Source: Maribacter hydrothermalis
GTDB taxonomy: Bacteria; Bacteroidota; Bacteroidia; Flavobacteriales; Flavobacteriaceae
NCBI RefSeq assembly: GCF_001913155.1
Contig: NZ_CP018760.1
Coordinates: forward strand, 1,984,001-2,048,000
Length of the DNA stretch: 64,000 nt
Reading direction: 5' to 3'
The position numbers were made by a program, and so were the translations under genes. Of this stretch, positions 18,228-28,292 are shown piece by piece; the stretch's first letter is position 1, and each line of letters opens with the position of its first letter. The notes beneath the pieces are model-generated. The model was not told the origin of the DNA, ran no database searches, and was given only the letters and a program-made list of their open reading frames with translations.

Positions 18228-19492
18228 CATTTATTGACAAGCATAATATACCACCCAAAACGCCAGTTGGTTTTATAAACAACATTTTACCATTTATTTT
18301 GGGTTTAATGCCTATTTTGTCAATAGTTTTTGATGAAAAGTTGGTTCCTCTTTATATAATTATACTCTTAATATCCTACCTTTTTGAAAAAGATAAAAAA
18401 GCAAACTTTGTAAAGAATAAAAGGTATTTATTACCATTTGTTATAATGATTAGTGTTTTCGTAATTTTTACACTAGTATCATCAGATATACTTTTGTCTT
18501 TAAAAGTTTTGGAAAGACAAATTTCATTTATTTTATTGCCATTACTAGTATTTACCGCAGATTGGTCGCGTAAAAGGTTGATTGTGTTTTTAAAGACTTT
18601 TACTTTCGGCTTATCTATATTTTGCTTAATTTCTTTTGGTTTACTTATTTGGTTCTACATTACTAATCAAGATTGGATTGTTACAATGAACCAAATGCAA
18701 AATAATGGTACATATTTACTATTTAAGTTTCCTCATTTGGTAAACACGCATCCAACTTATTGGAGCTATCTCTTAATTTTCGGAAATATCATAGTATTAA
18801 GCAATTACTTCTTCTTTTTCTTCAAAGGAAAATATATTGGTCTTTTAATGTTATTGATCTTTAACACAATTATTTTATTATTAGCTTCAAGAACACCTTT
18901 AGTAATCAATATATTAGTTTTTATTAGCACATTTACTTTGTTATTTAAATACAGTAGAAAATATTCTAATAAAAAGTTATTATTAATGGGAGTAGTGGTT
19001 TTGGGTCTTGTTGTTTTTGTAGCCCCAAACATTAATCTGTTAAAGATTAAAACTGCCGATTCTTTTAATGATGACAGGTTCTACCTGTGGCCTATCGCTT
19101 TAGATCAAATTAAAAATAATTATTATGTACTAGGTGAAGGGTTGGGCTTAGGTAATAGTATGCTTAAAGAGTATATTATTGAAAATGGAGATATGCGTAA
19201 AAATTATAATTCTTTTGACTTGCATAACCAGTATCTTAGGCATTATTTGGATATGGGTATTTTAGGACTAGGGTCTTTAGTTTATTTCATATTTAGCCCA
19301 TTAATGTTTAAAAGAAATGTGTTTTATAGTCCGGATTCATTTTTAACTATTTCGCTAGTACTATTACTTAGTTTGGCATGTATTACCGAGGCCCCTCTTT
19401 ATCGCTTGAAAGGAATTGTGGTTTTTTCAATATTTTATCCAATTTTTTTAATTGCGGGGGATAATTTAAAACTAAGAAAAGAAATAGTCTAA
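18224..19492 (+). CDS. Wzy/WaaL-family membrane protein 2
   Basis: A second O-antigen polymerase/ligase-like protein, 422 aa, overlapping the first by 4 bp. It has about 11 hydrophobic segments, LLASRTPLVI, GEGLGLGNS and the periplasmic SFDLHNQYLRHYLDMG, the H-x-x-x-L pattern common in WaaL-type ligases. One of the tandem pair may be Wzy and the other a ligase. Sequence alone does not decide. Confidence 0.8.
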   Translation: MTFIDKHNIPPKTPVGFINNILPFILGLMPILSIVFDEKLVPLYIIILLISYLFEKDKKANFVKNKRYLLPFVIMISVFVIFTLVSSDILLSLKVLERQISFILLPLLVFTADWSRKRLIVFLKTFTFGLSIFCLISFGLLIWFYITNQDWIVTMNQMQNNGTYLLFKFPHLVNTHPTYWSYLLIFGNIIVLSNYFFFFFKGKYIGLLMLLIFNTIILLLASRTPLVINILVFISTFTLLFKYSRKYSNKKLLLMGVVVLGLVVFVAPNINLLKIKTADSFNDDRFYLWPIALDQIKNNYYVLGEGLGLGNSMLKEYIIENGDMRKNYNSFDLHNQYLRHYLDMGILGLGSLVYFIFSPLMFKRNVFYSPDSFLTISLVLLLSLACITEAPLYRLKGIVVFSIFYPIFLIAGDNLKLRKEIV

Positions 19493-19699
19493 TTTGTAAA
19501 GGCGAAAATACAGCTGCCTATTGTAAAGAACTTTGTCGACTCTTAGTCATTTATGGAATATGGGAAATTAATTGATAAGATTTATATATAATTATTTTAA
19601 ATAGACTGATTTTTATTTCTTTCATAAATATATCTTGTTTCCTTAATTTTTTAATCGTTTTGTATGTATTTTAAGCCCGAGAATTATTTGACGAAAAAT

Positions 19700-19735
19700 T
19701 GTTAAATAGAAGAGAAATTACCTGTTAAATAGAAG
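19700..19735 (+). repeat. Two direct copies of TGTTAAATAGAAG
   Basis: A 13-base direct repeat, first-base-degenerate, at 19700-19712 and 19723-19735 in the 259-bp gap before the GT4 gene. Its 23-bp spacing could present two sites on nearly the same helix face, but no function is known. Confidence 0.4.
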
Positions 19736-19751
19736 CCTGAAAAATTAGAAC

Positions 19752-20843
19752 TTGAAAATACTTCAAATAAATAAATACTATCAACCTGATATTGGAGGTG
19801 TAGAAACCGTCGTTAAACAATATGCTGAAAATTTAGGTGAGGGATTTGATGTAACCGTACTTTGCATTAAAAAAAGATTTTCTTTTAAAACAGAACAGGA
19901 AGAAGTAAATGGCGTTAAAATTATAAGGTGTTCATCATTGGGTTCGTTTTGGTCAATGCCTGTATCATTTTCTTTTTTTTGGGTGTTTTTAAGATATTAT
20001 AAGTCTTATGATATTTTGCATTTTCACGAACCTTTTCCATTAGCTTCAATGCTTTCTTTTATTATAAGTAAAAAGAATAAAATTGTTATCACCTGGCATA
20101 GTGATATTATAAAACAAAAAGCAATAAAAAGAATAGTTGAAATTTTTCAAAGAAAGCTATGTGAAAAAGCTAAATTAATATTTACGACATCGCCTAATTT
20201 GCTTGAATTTTCTAGTATACTTAAAGAGTTCAGAGATAAAGTATATATACTCCCTTTAAGTATTCCTTCAAATAAAAGTATTAGCAAACAGAATAATGAT
20301 TACATATTATATTTGGGTAGATTAGCGTATTACAAGGGTATAAATGTTTTATTAGAAGCGTATGAAATAGCTAATACTAATTTGGAATTGTTTATTGTAG
20401 GTAGAGGAGAAAAAGATATTACTGAAGATATCTTAGAACATTGTGCTAAAACAAGCAAAAAAATAAGATTTATCAATAAATTTGTAACCGAAGATGAGAA
20501 AGATGAATTTTTTAAAAAGTGTTCTTTTTTTGTGCTCCCTTCTATTGCCGCTAGTGAAGCATTTGCGATAATTCAATTAGAGGCGATGATACACGGTAAG
20601 GCAGTTATAAATACTGACTTGCCAACTGGAGTGCCTTTTGTGAGCTTAGATGGCAGAACCGGAATAACAGTGGCTTCTAATAACCAACATGAATTGGCTA
20701 AGGCATTAGATAAATTGACAGAAAATGTTGATCTCAGACAAGCTTTAGGTAGTAACGGGCATAAAAGAGTAATAGAGGAGTTTTCTGATGATGTGATAAT
20801 AGAAAAATTAAGGAAGAAGTATATAGAAATTTACAATTTATAA
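19752..20843 (+). CDS. GT4-family glycosyltransferase
   Basis: A 363-aa retaining GT-B transferase. N-terminal NKYYQPDIGGVE is the classic GT4 opening. LYLGRLAYYKGI and FVLPSIAASEAFAIIQLEAM carry the C-terminal nucleotide-sugar site with the E-x7-E pair. Starts at a TTG and is preceded by a 259-bp gap, so it may have its own promoter. Adds one sugar of the repeat unit. Donor unknown. Confidence 0.9.
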   Translation: MKILQINKYYQPDIGGVETVVKQYAENLGEGFDVTVLCIKKRFSFKTEQEEVNGVKIIRCSSLGSFWSMPVSFSFFWVFLRYYKSYDILHFHEPFPLASMLSFIISKKNKIVITWHSDIIKQKAIKRIVEIFQRKLCEKAKLIFTTSPNLLEFSSILKEFRDKVYILPLSIPSNKSISKQNNDYILYLGRLAYYKGINVLLEAYEIANTNLELFIVGRGEKDITEDILEHCAKTSKKIRFINKFVTEDEKDEFFKKCSFFVLPSIAASEAFAIIQLEAMIHGKAVINTDLPTGVPFVSLDGRTGITVASNNQHELAKALDKLTENVDLRQALGSNGHKRVIEEFSDDVIIEKLRKKYIEIYNL

Positions 20844-20940
20844 TAAAGGCATTGTTTTATTATGACTTTATTAATTCAATATTGAATAAGTGTAGCTTTT
20901 GAATGAAGTAAAGGAATGATTTATATTTTAATTAAATAAA

Positions 20941-22299
20941 ATGGCGAAACTCTCTATATTAAATTCATTAGAGCGCAAATTCATACTATTATTAGGAGAT
21001 TTATTAATAATCATTTCTAGCTTAAATGTTTTCATTTATCACGCAATAGATTATGTTTCTTTAAAATTAAAAATTGGTGTTTTTGGTTTCGGGATCGTTA
21101 GCTATTTACTTTTATCATACATATTAGATTCTTATAACCTTCAAAAAACATTAAAAAGAAAGTTAGTAATATCACAGGCCTTATATATAACGGGACTGTT
21201 TGTTTTTATAGTTTTTATTTTTTCGGTTATTTTCTTCGATACAAGTTTCTGGAGAATTCCGCTTTTAGTTTTTTTAATACTTACCCCAATTGAAATCGCT
21301 TTATGGCGACTGTTTTTTGTAAATGTTTTCAGAGTTTTACCTACTGTAAAGAATGTATTACTTATTTATGATAAAGAAACTGGAAAAGACTTTAAAAAAG
21401 TAATTTCTGCTATTGATGGCGATGATTTAGAAACATTTTATCGTGTTAAATTAACTTACCAGCTTGGTCAAGATAGTGACTTAAGGAAAAAATTTCTTCA
21501 TGCGACAGAAAAAGTAGATTCTTGGATTATCAATATTAGAAATTATAATGATATTCCAACTGACTTGGAGAAGGTCTTGTTAAAATCAATACTAAGAGGT
21601 AAGGATGTTATTTCTTATACGTCATTTTATGAGAACACTTATGAGGCCTTGCCCATACAATCACATAATGATAGTTTTTATGAAATACTACAATTTAGAA
21701 ATCGTAAAATACGGTATGTACATACCGTATTTAGCTTCTTTGTAAATCTTATACTTTCCCTGGTGGTTGGTTTTGTGTGTTTACTATGCATACCAATAGT
21801 GTGGTTTTTAAATATATTTTTGAATAGGGGGCCATTGTTCTATACTCAAAAAAGAGTGGGTCTATATGGTAATGAATTTAAAATATATAAGTTTCGCTCT
21901 ATGGTGGTAAATGCCGAAAAAGAAGGGGCTAAAATGGCAGTTAAAAACGATGTTAGAATAACCCCATTTGGACGAGTCCTTAGAATTTTTAGAGTGGACG
22001 AATTACCTCAAATATTAGCGGTCATAAAAGGTGATATGCAATTTATTGGCCCTAGACCAGAGCGAAAGGTTTTTGTAAACCAATTAAATTCACTAGTTCC
22101 TTTTTATGGAACAAGGCATCTTATAAAACCTGGAATAACTGGTTGGGCACAGGTTAAATATAAATATGGGGAAAATTTAGAGGATTCCATTAAAAAATTA
22201 GAATACGATTTATATTATATAAAGAACCGTTCTATAACGCTTGATTTAAGAATCATATTTAAAACGGTAACAACCGTATTATTTTCTAGAGGAATTTAG
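20941..22299 (+). CDS. Initiating sugar-phosphate transferase (WcaJ/WbaP family)
   Basis: Transfers the first sugar-1-phosphate to undecaprenyl phosphate at the inner membrane. The 452-aa protein has four N-terminal transmembrane segments, a CoA-binding-like middle, a fifth membrane helix (about 260-290) and the C-terminal catalytic domain: GPLFYTQKRVG, FKIYKFRSMVVNAE, RVDELPQI and IGPRPERK, ending in the GITGWAQV block. Polyisoprenyl-phosphate hexose-1-phosphate transferase is firm. The donor sugar is not determined. Confidence 0.92.
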   Translation: MAKLSILNSLERKFILLLGDLLIIISSLNVFIYHAIDYVSLKLKIGVFGFGIVSYLLLSYILDSYNLQKTLKRKLVISQALYITGLFVFIVFIFSVIFFDTSFWRIPLLVFLILTPIEIALWRLFFVNVFRVLPTVKNVLLIYDKETGKDFKKVISAIDGDDLETFYRVKLTYQLGQDSDLRKKFLHATEKVDSWIINIRNYNDIPTDLEKVLLKSILRGKDVISYTSFYENTYEALPIQSHNDSFYEILQFRNRKIRYVHTVFSFFVNLILSLVVGFVCLLCIPIVWFLNIFLNRGPLFYTQKRVGLYGNEFKIYKFRSMVVNAEKEGAKMAVKNDVRITPFGRVLRIFRVDELPQILAVIKGDMQFIGPRPERKVFVNQLNSLVPFYGTRHLIKPGITGWAQVKYKYGENLEDSIKKLEYDLYYIKNRSITLDLRIIFKTVTTVLFSRGI

Positions 22300-22302
22300 T
22301 TT

Positions 22303-23280
22303 ATGAAAAGAATTTTAATAACAGGGGCTGCAGGGTTTCTAGGGTCTCATTTATGTGATCGGTTTATTGCCGAAGGATTTCATGTCATTGGCATGGATAA
22401 TCTTATCACCGGCGATTTAAAAAATATAGCGCACCTTTTTCCATTACAGCATTTCGAATTTCACCATCATGATGTTTCTACGTTTGTTCATTTAGAAGGT
22501 AAACTAGATTATATACTTCATTTTGCTTCACCTGCAAGCCCAATAGATTATTTGAAGATTCCTATAGAAACTTTAAAAGTTGGATCTTTGGGTACCTTAA
22601 ATCTACTTGGCCTTGCTAAAGAAAAAAATTCGAGAATATTAGTCGCATCAACTTCTGAGGTATATGGCGACCCCTTGGTTCACCCACAAACCGAAGAGTA
22701 TTACGGCAATGTTAGCCCAATAGGTCCTCGCGGTGTTTATGACGAAGCCAAGCGCTTCATGGAGTCCATTACAATGGCTTATCACAGACATCATGGTCTA
22801 GACACACGCATAGTTAGAATTTTTAATACGTATGGGCCTAGAATGCGCTTAAATGATGGCAGGGTAGTTCCGGCATTTATGGGACAAGCTTTAAGAGGCG
22901 AGGACCTAACTGTTTTTGGTGATGGTTCTCAAAGTAGGTCTTTTTGTTATATAGACGATCAAGTAGAGGGAATATACCGATTATTATTTAGTGATTATAC
23001 CAATCCTATTAATATCGGAAATCCACATGAAACTACAATTAAAGAGTTTGCTGAAGAGATTATAGCTCTTACTGGAACCAAACAAAAGGTTATTTATAAA
23101 CCGTTACCTCAAGATGACCCTATGCAGCGCCAGCCAGATATTACAAAAGCAAAAGAAATTTTAGGTTGGGAACCAAAAGTTGGAAGAGCCAAGGGTTTAA
23201 AAATCGTATATGATTATTTCAAATCGTTGTCTAAAGAGGAATTACAAAAGAAAGAGCATCGTAATTTCTCTGGAATTTAA
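22303..23280 (+). CDS. UDP-glucuronate decarboxylase (UDP-xylose synthase)
   Basis: Extended SDR of 325 aa with [10 protein letters not shown] near the N-terminus, [11 protein letters not shown], the STSEVYGDP catalytic block, and [15 protein letters not shown] carrying the YxxxK pair. These blocks, with [15 protein letters not shown] and [13 protein letters not shown], are those of UXS-type enzymes that convert UDP-glucuronate to UDP-xylose. It follows the phosphotransferase after 3 bp, so a xylose or related pentose may be part of the glycan. Confidence 0.88.
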   Translation: MKRILITGAAGFLGSHLCDRFIAEGFHVIGMDNLITGDLKNIAHLFPLQHFEFHHHDVSTFVHLEGKLDYILHFASPASPIDYLKIPIETLKVGSLGTLNLLGLAKEKNSRILVASTSEVYGDPLVHPQTEEYYGNVSPIGPRGVYDEAKRFMESITMAYHRHHGLDTRIVRIFNTYGPRMRLNDGRVVPAFMGQALRGEDLTVFGDGSQSRSFCYIDDQVEGIYRLLFSDYTNPINIGNPHETTIKEFAEEIIALTGTKQKVIYKPLPQDDPMQRQPDITKAKEILGWEPKVGRAKGLKIVYDYFKSLSKEELQKKEHRNFSGI

Positions 23281-23321
23281 GTAATAAGAAATCAATATAT
23301 ATTTTTATCAAAATCACAAAT

Positions 23322-24593
23322 ATGAATATTTTAATTCTTGGGTCTGGCGGACGCGAACACGCATTTGCTTGGAAATTAGCTCAAAGTAATAAACTATCTA
23401 AGCTTTTTGTAGCTCCTGGAAATGCAGGAACTGAAATAATTGCAAAAAACATACCAATTGGTGTAAATGATTTTGAAGCAATTAAGGAAGTGGTTTTAAA
23501 GGAGAAAATTGAATTGGTTTTTGTGGGTCCAGAAGACCCTTTAGTAAATGGAATTCATGATTTCTTTTTGGAGGATGTTGAATTAAAGAATGTTGCAGTA
23601 ATAGGCCCAGAAAAATTAGCAGCTACGTTAGAAGGGAGTAAAGAGTTTGCAAAGGAATTTATGATGAGACATAAAATTCCGACAGCACAGTACAAGAGTT
23701 TTACATCAGAAACAGTGGAAAAGGGTTTTAAGTTCTTGGAAGAATTAAATCCACCATATGTCTTAAAAGCTGATGGTTTAGCTGCCGGTAAAGGTGTGGT
23801 AATCCTTAATGACTTAAATGATGCCAAGATAGAGTTGAAATCCATGTTGGTAGACAAAAAATTTGGAACTGCTAGTGCTACAGTAGTTATAGAAGAATTT
23901 CTTGATGGTATTGAATTAAGTGTTTTTGTGCTTACAGATGGGGACAGTTATAAAGTATTACCTACCGCTAAAGACTATAAAAGAATAGGTGAAGGAGATA
24001 CCGGGCTAAATACAGGGGGTATGGGGGCTATTTCGCCCGTTCCTTTTGCCAGTAAGTCTTTTATGGACAAGATAGAAAAGCGAATTGTAAAACCTACCGT
24101 AGAAGGGTTTAAAATGGATAAAATGCCTTACAAGGGCTTCATTTTTATAGGGTTGATAAAGGTTGGTGAGGATCCAAAGGTTATCGAGTATAATGTAAGA
24201 ATGGGAGATCCGGAAACCGAAGTAGTTTTACCACGTATTAAAAATGACATGGTTGAACTGCTAAAAGCTGTTGCTGACCAAAAATTATCTGAAATAGATT
24301 TGCAATTAGATGAACGTACAGCTACTACAGTTATGACTGTTTCTGGTGGTTATCCGGGTTCTTATGAAAAAGGTAAAGAAATTTCTGGCATTGAAGCTAT
24401 TAAAGATTCTCTAGTATTTCACGCAGGTACAACAGTAAAAGATGGAAAAGTAGTAACTAATGGTGGTAGGGTTATGGCAATCACTTCGTTTGGAGACGAT
24501 TTTAAATCGGCCTTATCCAAATCATACGAAAATGTAGAGAAACTTTCCTTTGATGGAATGAATTATAGAAGAGACTTAGGTTTCGACTTATAA
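23322..24593 (+). CDS. purD: Phosphoribosylamine-glycine ligase
   Basis: ATP-grasp enzyme of de novo purine synthesis joining glycine to 5-phosphoribosylamine. The 423-aa protein starts with LILGSGGREHAFAWKL, and has GPEDPLVNGI, KADGLAAGKGV, GLNTGGMGAISP and EYNVRMGDPETEV, all PurD signatures. Length is normal. It marks the end of the polysaccharide locus and is followed by a strong hairpin at 24603-24639. Confidence 0.97.
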   Translation: MNILILGSGGREHAFAWKLAQSNKLSKLFVAPGNAGTEIIAKNIPIGVNDFEAIKEVVLKEKIELVFVGPEDPLVNGIHDFFLEDVELKNVAVIGPEKLAATLEGSKEFAKEFMMRHKIPTAQYKSFTSETVEKGFKFLEELNPPYVLKADGLAAGKGVVILNDLNDAKIELKSMLVDKKFGTASATVVIEEFLDGIELSVFVLTDGDSYKVLPTAKDYKRIGEGDTGLNTGGMGAISPVPFASKSFMDKIEKRIVKPTVEGFKMDKMPYKGFIFIGLIKVGEDPKVIEYNVRMGDPETEVVLPRIKNDMVELLKAVADQKLSEIDLQLDERTATTVMTVSGGYPGSYEKGKEISGIEAIKDSLVFHAGTTVKDGKVVTNGGRVMAITSFGDDFKSALSKSYENVEKLSFDGMNYRRDLGFDL

Positions 24594-24602
24594 TTAAATA
24601 AT

Positions 24603-24639
24603 AACCTTATCGGATTTTTAAAAAATATCCGATAAGGTT
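24603..24639. terminator. Bidirectional terminator hairpin after purD
   Basis: A perfect 13-bp stem, AACCTTATCGGAT at 24603-24615 with its complement at 24627-24639 and an A/T-rich 11-base loop, lies between convergent purD and the DUF6341 gene. Its placement suits termination from both sides. Confidence 0.85.
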
Positions 24640-24653
24640 AATTACTGTATTAT

Positions 24654-24878
24654 TTATAGGTATGAGTGAGATGTACTTGAAGTATCCTCTTCACCATTAT
24701 CGTTATATTTCTTTAATTGAAGCATCCAGTAAATAAAAGCGGCCGAACCAATTAACATAAATATCCAGTTAAGAATGTTGGCCAATGCCCAACTATCTGC
24801 AAATCTAAATGGATCCATTGTGTATTTAAATATCACATTTACAAATAAATCCGCAATACCTTCAAAAAATGATTTCAT
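24654..24878 (-). CDS. Small membrane protein, DUF6341-like
   Basis: A 74-aa protein with one clear transmembrane helix (about residues 32-52, NILNWIFMLIGSAAFIYWMLQL) preceded by an amphipathic FFEGIADLF segment and followed by a charged, Ser-rich tail. It matches the short DUF6341 family found beside DUF6427 and purD in Flavobacteriia. It is divergent from the DUF6427 gene (40-bp gap). Function unknown. Confidence 0.8.
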   Translation of the reverse strand: MKSFFEGIADLFVNVIFKYTMDPFRFADSWALANILNWIFMLIGSAAFIYWMLQLKKYNDNGEEDTSSTSHSYL

Positions 24879-24918
24879 CTTATTACTATATTTACTGGCA
24901 AAAATATAAAAAGCTTAG

Positions 24919-25848
24919 ATGATTTCAAGCATTTTTGAGAAAACAAAACCAGTCAATTTCATTATTTTACTTGTTTTTTTATTTCTTTTCTACTGGTGCG
25001 TCCAGTTTTACCTTTTAGATTATGCATTAATTGACATAGAAATAGTCCCATCTATTTTAGTGCTGACTACATTTTTATTCAGTTTATTATTGATAGATTT
25101 TGTGGTAAAAAGAAATAAATTAACTGGTACAAATTCCTTCGCCATTCTTTATTTTACTTTATTGTGTGTGGTTTTCCCAGAAACATTGGGGGATAGTAAA
25201 GCTATTTTTACAAGCTTCTTTTTATTGCTGGCTATGAGACGCTTATTAAGCATAAAGTCTCTAAAGAACATTAAGCTAAAGATATTTGACGCAGGATTGT
25301 GGATATGTGTTTCCAGTATTTTTTATGAATGGGCACTGCTTTATTTATTATTGGTTGTGGCTGCTATTTATATTTATGACCCAAAGAATATAAGAAATTG
25401 GCTAGTGTTCTTGTCTGTCGGTGTTTGTTTTTTCATGATTATGTATTCAATTTTGGTTATTCTGAACGAAACTTCATTTATTAAGACCCATTATAATTTT
25501 ACTGTAAACTTTAATTTAATTTTTCCCATTAAATGGTGGTCAAGCTTAAAACTTTCCTTGTACGGACTCTTTAATATAGCATTGGCATTTTCGACTTTTA
25601 TATATCTTGGTAAGGCTGGTATGGGTAAGGTTATTATAATGAGGTTGGTTGCATTGAGCTTTTTAATTGGCTTGGTGGTGAACTTTTTAGTAACTTCAGA
25701 AAATACCAATGCAGTAATGATAACATTTTTTCCTTCGGTAATATTTATAGTTAATTATTTAGAATCTATTAAGAGGACTAAACTTTTAGAACTTATACTA
25801 ATTTCCAGTATTGTCTTACCAATTATAGTTTTTGTAACCAAACTATAG
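24919..25848 (+). CDS. Polytopic membrane protein, DUF6427-like
   Basis: A 309-aa inner-membrane protein with about nine hydrophobic segments and the N-terminal pattern IFEKTKPVNFI seen in DUF6427 proteins of Flavobacteriia, next to DUF6341 as usual. No catalytic motif is visible. Its role is unknown. Confidence 0.82.
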   Translation: MISSIFEKTKPVNFIILLVFLFLFYWCVQFYLLDYALIDIEIVPSILVLTTFLFSLLLIDFVVKRNKLTGTNSFAILYFTLLCVVFPETLGDSKAIFTSFFLLLAMRRLLSIKSLKNIKLKIFDAGLWICVSSIFYEWALLYLLLVVAAIYIYDPKNIRNWLVFLSVGVCFFMIMYSILVILNETSFIKTHYNFTVNFNLIFPIKWWSSLKLSLYGLFNIALAFSTFIYLGKAGMGKVIIMRLVALSFLIGLVVNFLVTSENTNAVMITFFPSVIFIVNYLESIKRTKLLELILISSIVLPIIVFVTKL

Positions 25849-25865
25849 ATTAATCCTTTAAACTT

Positions 25866-25873
25866 TATCTTTG
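25866..25873 (+). promoter_or_regulatory. -7 promoter element for the DUF4254 gene
   Basis: TATCTTTG fits the Bacteroidota TANNTTTG -7 consensus and lies 14 bp before the ATG at 25887. The matching -33 TTG is not clear at standard spacing. Confidence 0.5.
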
Positions 25874-25886
25874 TAAAAAAGCACTT

Positions 25887-26489
25887 ATGTTTAGCGACTT
25901 CGCATTTAAAATTTTTAATGATAGCATTAAAAAATATCATATTAAGGATGATGTATATCAAAATTTCGAAAATCCATATTCAAAAGAGGATATAGAACAT
26001 CTTTTATATCGTAAAAATTGGATCGATACGGTGCAATGGCATTATGAGGACATCATCAGAAATCCTGATATTAATCCAGAAGATGCTTTGGTGCTAAAGC
26101 GTAAAATCGATGCGAGCAATCAAGATAGAACCGATTTAGTCGAATTTATAGACAGTTATTTTTTAAATAAATACCAATCGGTAGATGTTAAATCAGATGC
26201 TACTATAAATACGGAGAGTCCTGCCTGGGCAATAGACCGTCTTTCTATTTTGGCATTAAAAATTTACCACATGAACGAAGAAGCAACTAGGTCAGATGCT
26301 ACTTTAGAACATAGAAAGAAATGCCAAGCGAAATTAGAAGTTCTACTTGAACAGAAAAGCGACCTATCATTGGCCATAGATCAATTACTTGCCGATATTG
26401 AAAACGGCTCTAAGTATATGAAGGTCTATAAGCAAATGAAGATGTATAATGATGAGGAACTAAACCCCATCCTTCGTGGTAATAAATAA
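25887..26489 (+). CDS. DUF4254 family protein
   Basis: A 200-aa, all-helical soluble protein with the DUF4254 pattern: an aromatic-rich N-terminus, LLYRKNWIDTVQWHYEDIIR, PEDALVLKRKIDASNQDR and a C-terminal MKMYNDEELNP. It overlaps the GT9 gene by 14 bp, the conserved arrangement that links this family to LPS-core type glycosyltransferases. Biochemical function unknown. Confidence 0.85.
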   Translation: MFSDFAFKIFNDSIKKYHIKDDVYQNFENPYSKEDIEHLLYRKNWIDTVQWHYEDIIRNPDINPEDALVLKRKIDASNQDRTDLVEFIDSYFLNKYQSVDVKSDATINTESPAWAIDRLSILALKIYHMNEEATRSDATLEHRKKCQAKLEVLLEQKSDLSLAIDQLLADIENGSKYMKVYKQMKMYNDEELNPILRGNK

Positions 26490-27528
26490 CCCTAAACATT
26501 TACTGGTCATAAGATTGTCCGCTATGGGTGATGTTGCCATGACCGTCCCGGTTATTTGTGGTATGATAAAAAAATATCCTGCGGTAAAGATTACTGTTTT
26601 AACGAAATCATTTACAGCACCTATTTTCACCGATATACCAAATGTTTCTGTTTTCATTGCAGATGTTAAAGGAAGACATAAGGGAGTTGTAGGACTTTGG
26701 AAACTTTATAAAGAACTTAAAAACTTAGAAATAGATGTAGTCGCAGATTTGCATCATGTTTTACGTAGCACAATCTTAAAACAATATTTTAGGTTGTCAT
26801 CTATTCCATTTGTACAATTGGATAAGGGTAGGACTGAGAAAAGGACATTAATTGACCCTGAAAGAAGTACTTTTAAGCCTCTTAAAACCACCTTTTGTCG
26901 TTATGCCGATGTCTTTAATACCATTGGCTACACTATTGCGGATAATGAAATGCAAACACTCTTACCAAGGAAAATCCCTAATTCTTTTTCTGATTTTTCT
27001 AGAAAAGGGAACTATCAATTAATAGGGATTGCACCTTTTGCAGCCTTTAAAGGGAAAATGTATCCGTTAGAGTTAATGGAAATTGTTATTGACCAACTAA
27101 ATAAAACGAATAAGTATAAAATAATTTTGTTTGGCGGCGGAGCGAAGGAAATAGAACTTTTGACGAATTGGGAAAAACAATATGAGAACTGTACCAACGC
27201 TGCAGGTAAACTTTCATTTTCTGAAGAGCTCGCTTTAATATCGAATCTAAAGCTTATGCTTGCAATGGATAGCGGTAACGCACATTTAGCTGCAATGTTT
27301 GGTGTGCCAACCGTTACGGTTTGGGGAGTTACACATCCGTATGCTGGTTTTTACCCCTTTGGTCAACCGGAAAGTAATGCCCTTTTATCCGATAGGAAAA
27401 AATATCCTGCCATTCCGACTTCCATTTATGGAAACAAATATCCTGATGGTTACGATAAGGTTATGGAAACTATTTCACCAGATGTTGTCGTTTTGAAAAT
27501 TTCCGAACTATTAGCCAACAAAGTTTAA
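26476..27528 (+). CDS. Glycosyltransferase family 9 (heptosyltransferase-like)
   Basis: A 350-aa GT-B protein of the ADP-heptose:LPS heptosyltransferase family. HLLVIRLSAMGDVAMTVPV is the N-terminal family signature with the acidic catalytic residue Asp. IGIAPFAAFKGKMYP and LAMDSGNAHLAAMFGVPTVTVWG are the C-terminal donor-site blocks. It begins at a GTG overlapping DUF4254 by 14 bp. Likely acts in LPS core assembly on the cytoplasmic face. The donor sugar is unproven. Confidence 0.9.
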   Translation: MVINNPKHLLVIRLSAMGDVAMTVPVICGMIKKYPAVKITVLTKSFTAPIFTDIPNVSVFIADVKGRHKGVVGLWKLYKELKNLEIDVVADLHHVLRSTILKQYFRLSSIPFVQLDKGRTEKRTLIDPERSTFKPLKTTFCRYADVFNTIGYTIADNEMQTLLPRKIPNSFSDFSRKGNYQLIGIAPFAAFKGKMYPLELMEIVIDQLNKTNKYKIILFGGGAKEIELLTNWEKQYENCTNAAGKLSFSEELALISNLKLMLAMDSGNAHLAAMFGVPTVTVWGVTHPYAGFYPFGQPESNALLSDRKKYPAIPTSIYGNKYPDGYDKVMETISPDVVVLKISELLANKV

Positions 27529-28142
27529 AACGTTACCACTTTAGCTTCCATACTTTTGAAGTATTGTTTTAATTGAGACATATACCTGTATTTTTTGGCA
27601 GATGGCGCAGCACCTGTCATTAACGTTCTTATACCGAAATATGAACTCATTAAGTAGGTAGCAACAGCTTCACAATCTACATGGCGGTCTAAATAGCCAT
27701 TAAATTTTCCCTTTTGTAGTGCCGTAATAAGGTTAACTTCCCAAACAGTAACTATCTCATTTAATTGACGCATGATTACTTCATTTTTACCATTGAATTC
27801 GGTTAAAAAGTTACTTAAAATACAACCGAAATCCATTTCATTATGTACTGCGGTTTCCATAGCATTATCAAAACATTGTGTAATCAATGTCAATGGATTA
27901 TCATGACCTTCAATAGGTTCAATTAAGGTGCTATATATTTTACGAGCTAAAAGGTTTTGTATTATCTGTAAAAAGAAATCTTCTTTAGATTCAAAATGAT
28001 AATAAAAGGCACCTTTTGATAGTTCCAATTTTTTAAGAATATCGTCAACACTAGTATTATAATAGCCTTGAGAATAAAATAATTCTAGTCCTGTTGCTTG
28101 CATACGTTGCATGGTTGCCATGCGCTTTAAACTCTTGTTCAT
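27525..28142 (-). CDS. TetR/AcrR-family regulator
   Basis: A 205-aa repressor-type protein. The N-terminal helix-turn-helix (about 16-62) reads GLELFYSQGYYNTSVDDILKKL followed by SKGAFYYHFESKEDFF, the TetR hallmark. The C-terminal helical ligand domain resembles TetR_C proteins. Its stop overlaps the convergent GT9 stop by 4 bp. A perfect 14-bp palindrome lies 24 bp upstream, and an ACCGACC-type site lies about 150 bp upstream, shared with the ars-like operon and htrA, so it may control those genes and itself. Confidence 0.92.
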   Translation of the reverse strand: MNKSLKRMATMQRMQATGLELFYSQGYYNTSVDDILKKLELSKGAFYYHFESKEDFFLQIIQNLLARKIYSTLIEPIEGHDNPLTLITQCFDNAMETAVHNEMDFGCILSNFLTEFNGKNEVIMRQLNEIVTVWEVNLITALQKGKFNGYLDRHVDCEAVATYLMSSYFGIRTLMTGAAPSAKKYRYMSQLKQYFKSMEAKVVTF

Positions 28143-28165
28143 AACATATAAGATTTGGGTAAATC

Positions 28166-28179
28166 AGACCATATGGTCT
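28166..28179. promoter_or_regulatory. Palindromic operator upstream of tetR
   Basis: AGACCATATGGTCT is a perfect 14-bp palindrome 24 bp before the tetR start, the usual position for an autoregulatory TetR operator. Binding is inferred. Confidence 0.6.
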
Positions 28180-28292
28180 ATTCAAAGAACTCAGTATTGT
28201 TATGAACGTTTAGAATTTATAGATGTAGTAACATTAATTTTCGGTGAACGAACCTTTTACCGTTCAACAACATAGTTTATGCAATAGTTTAC

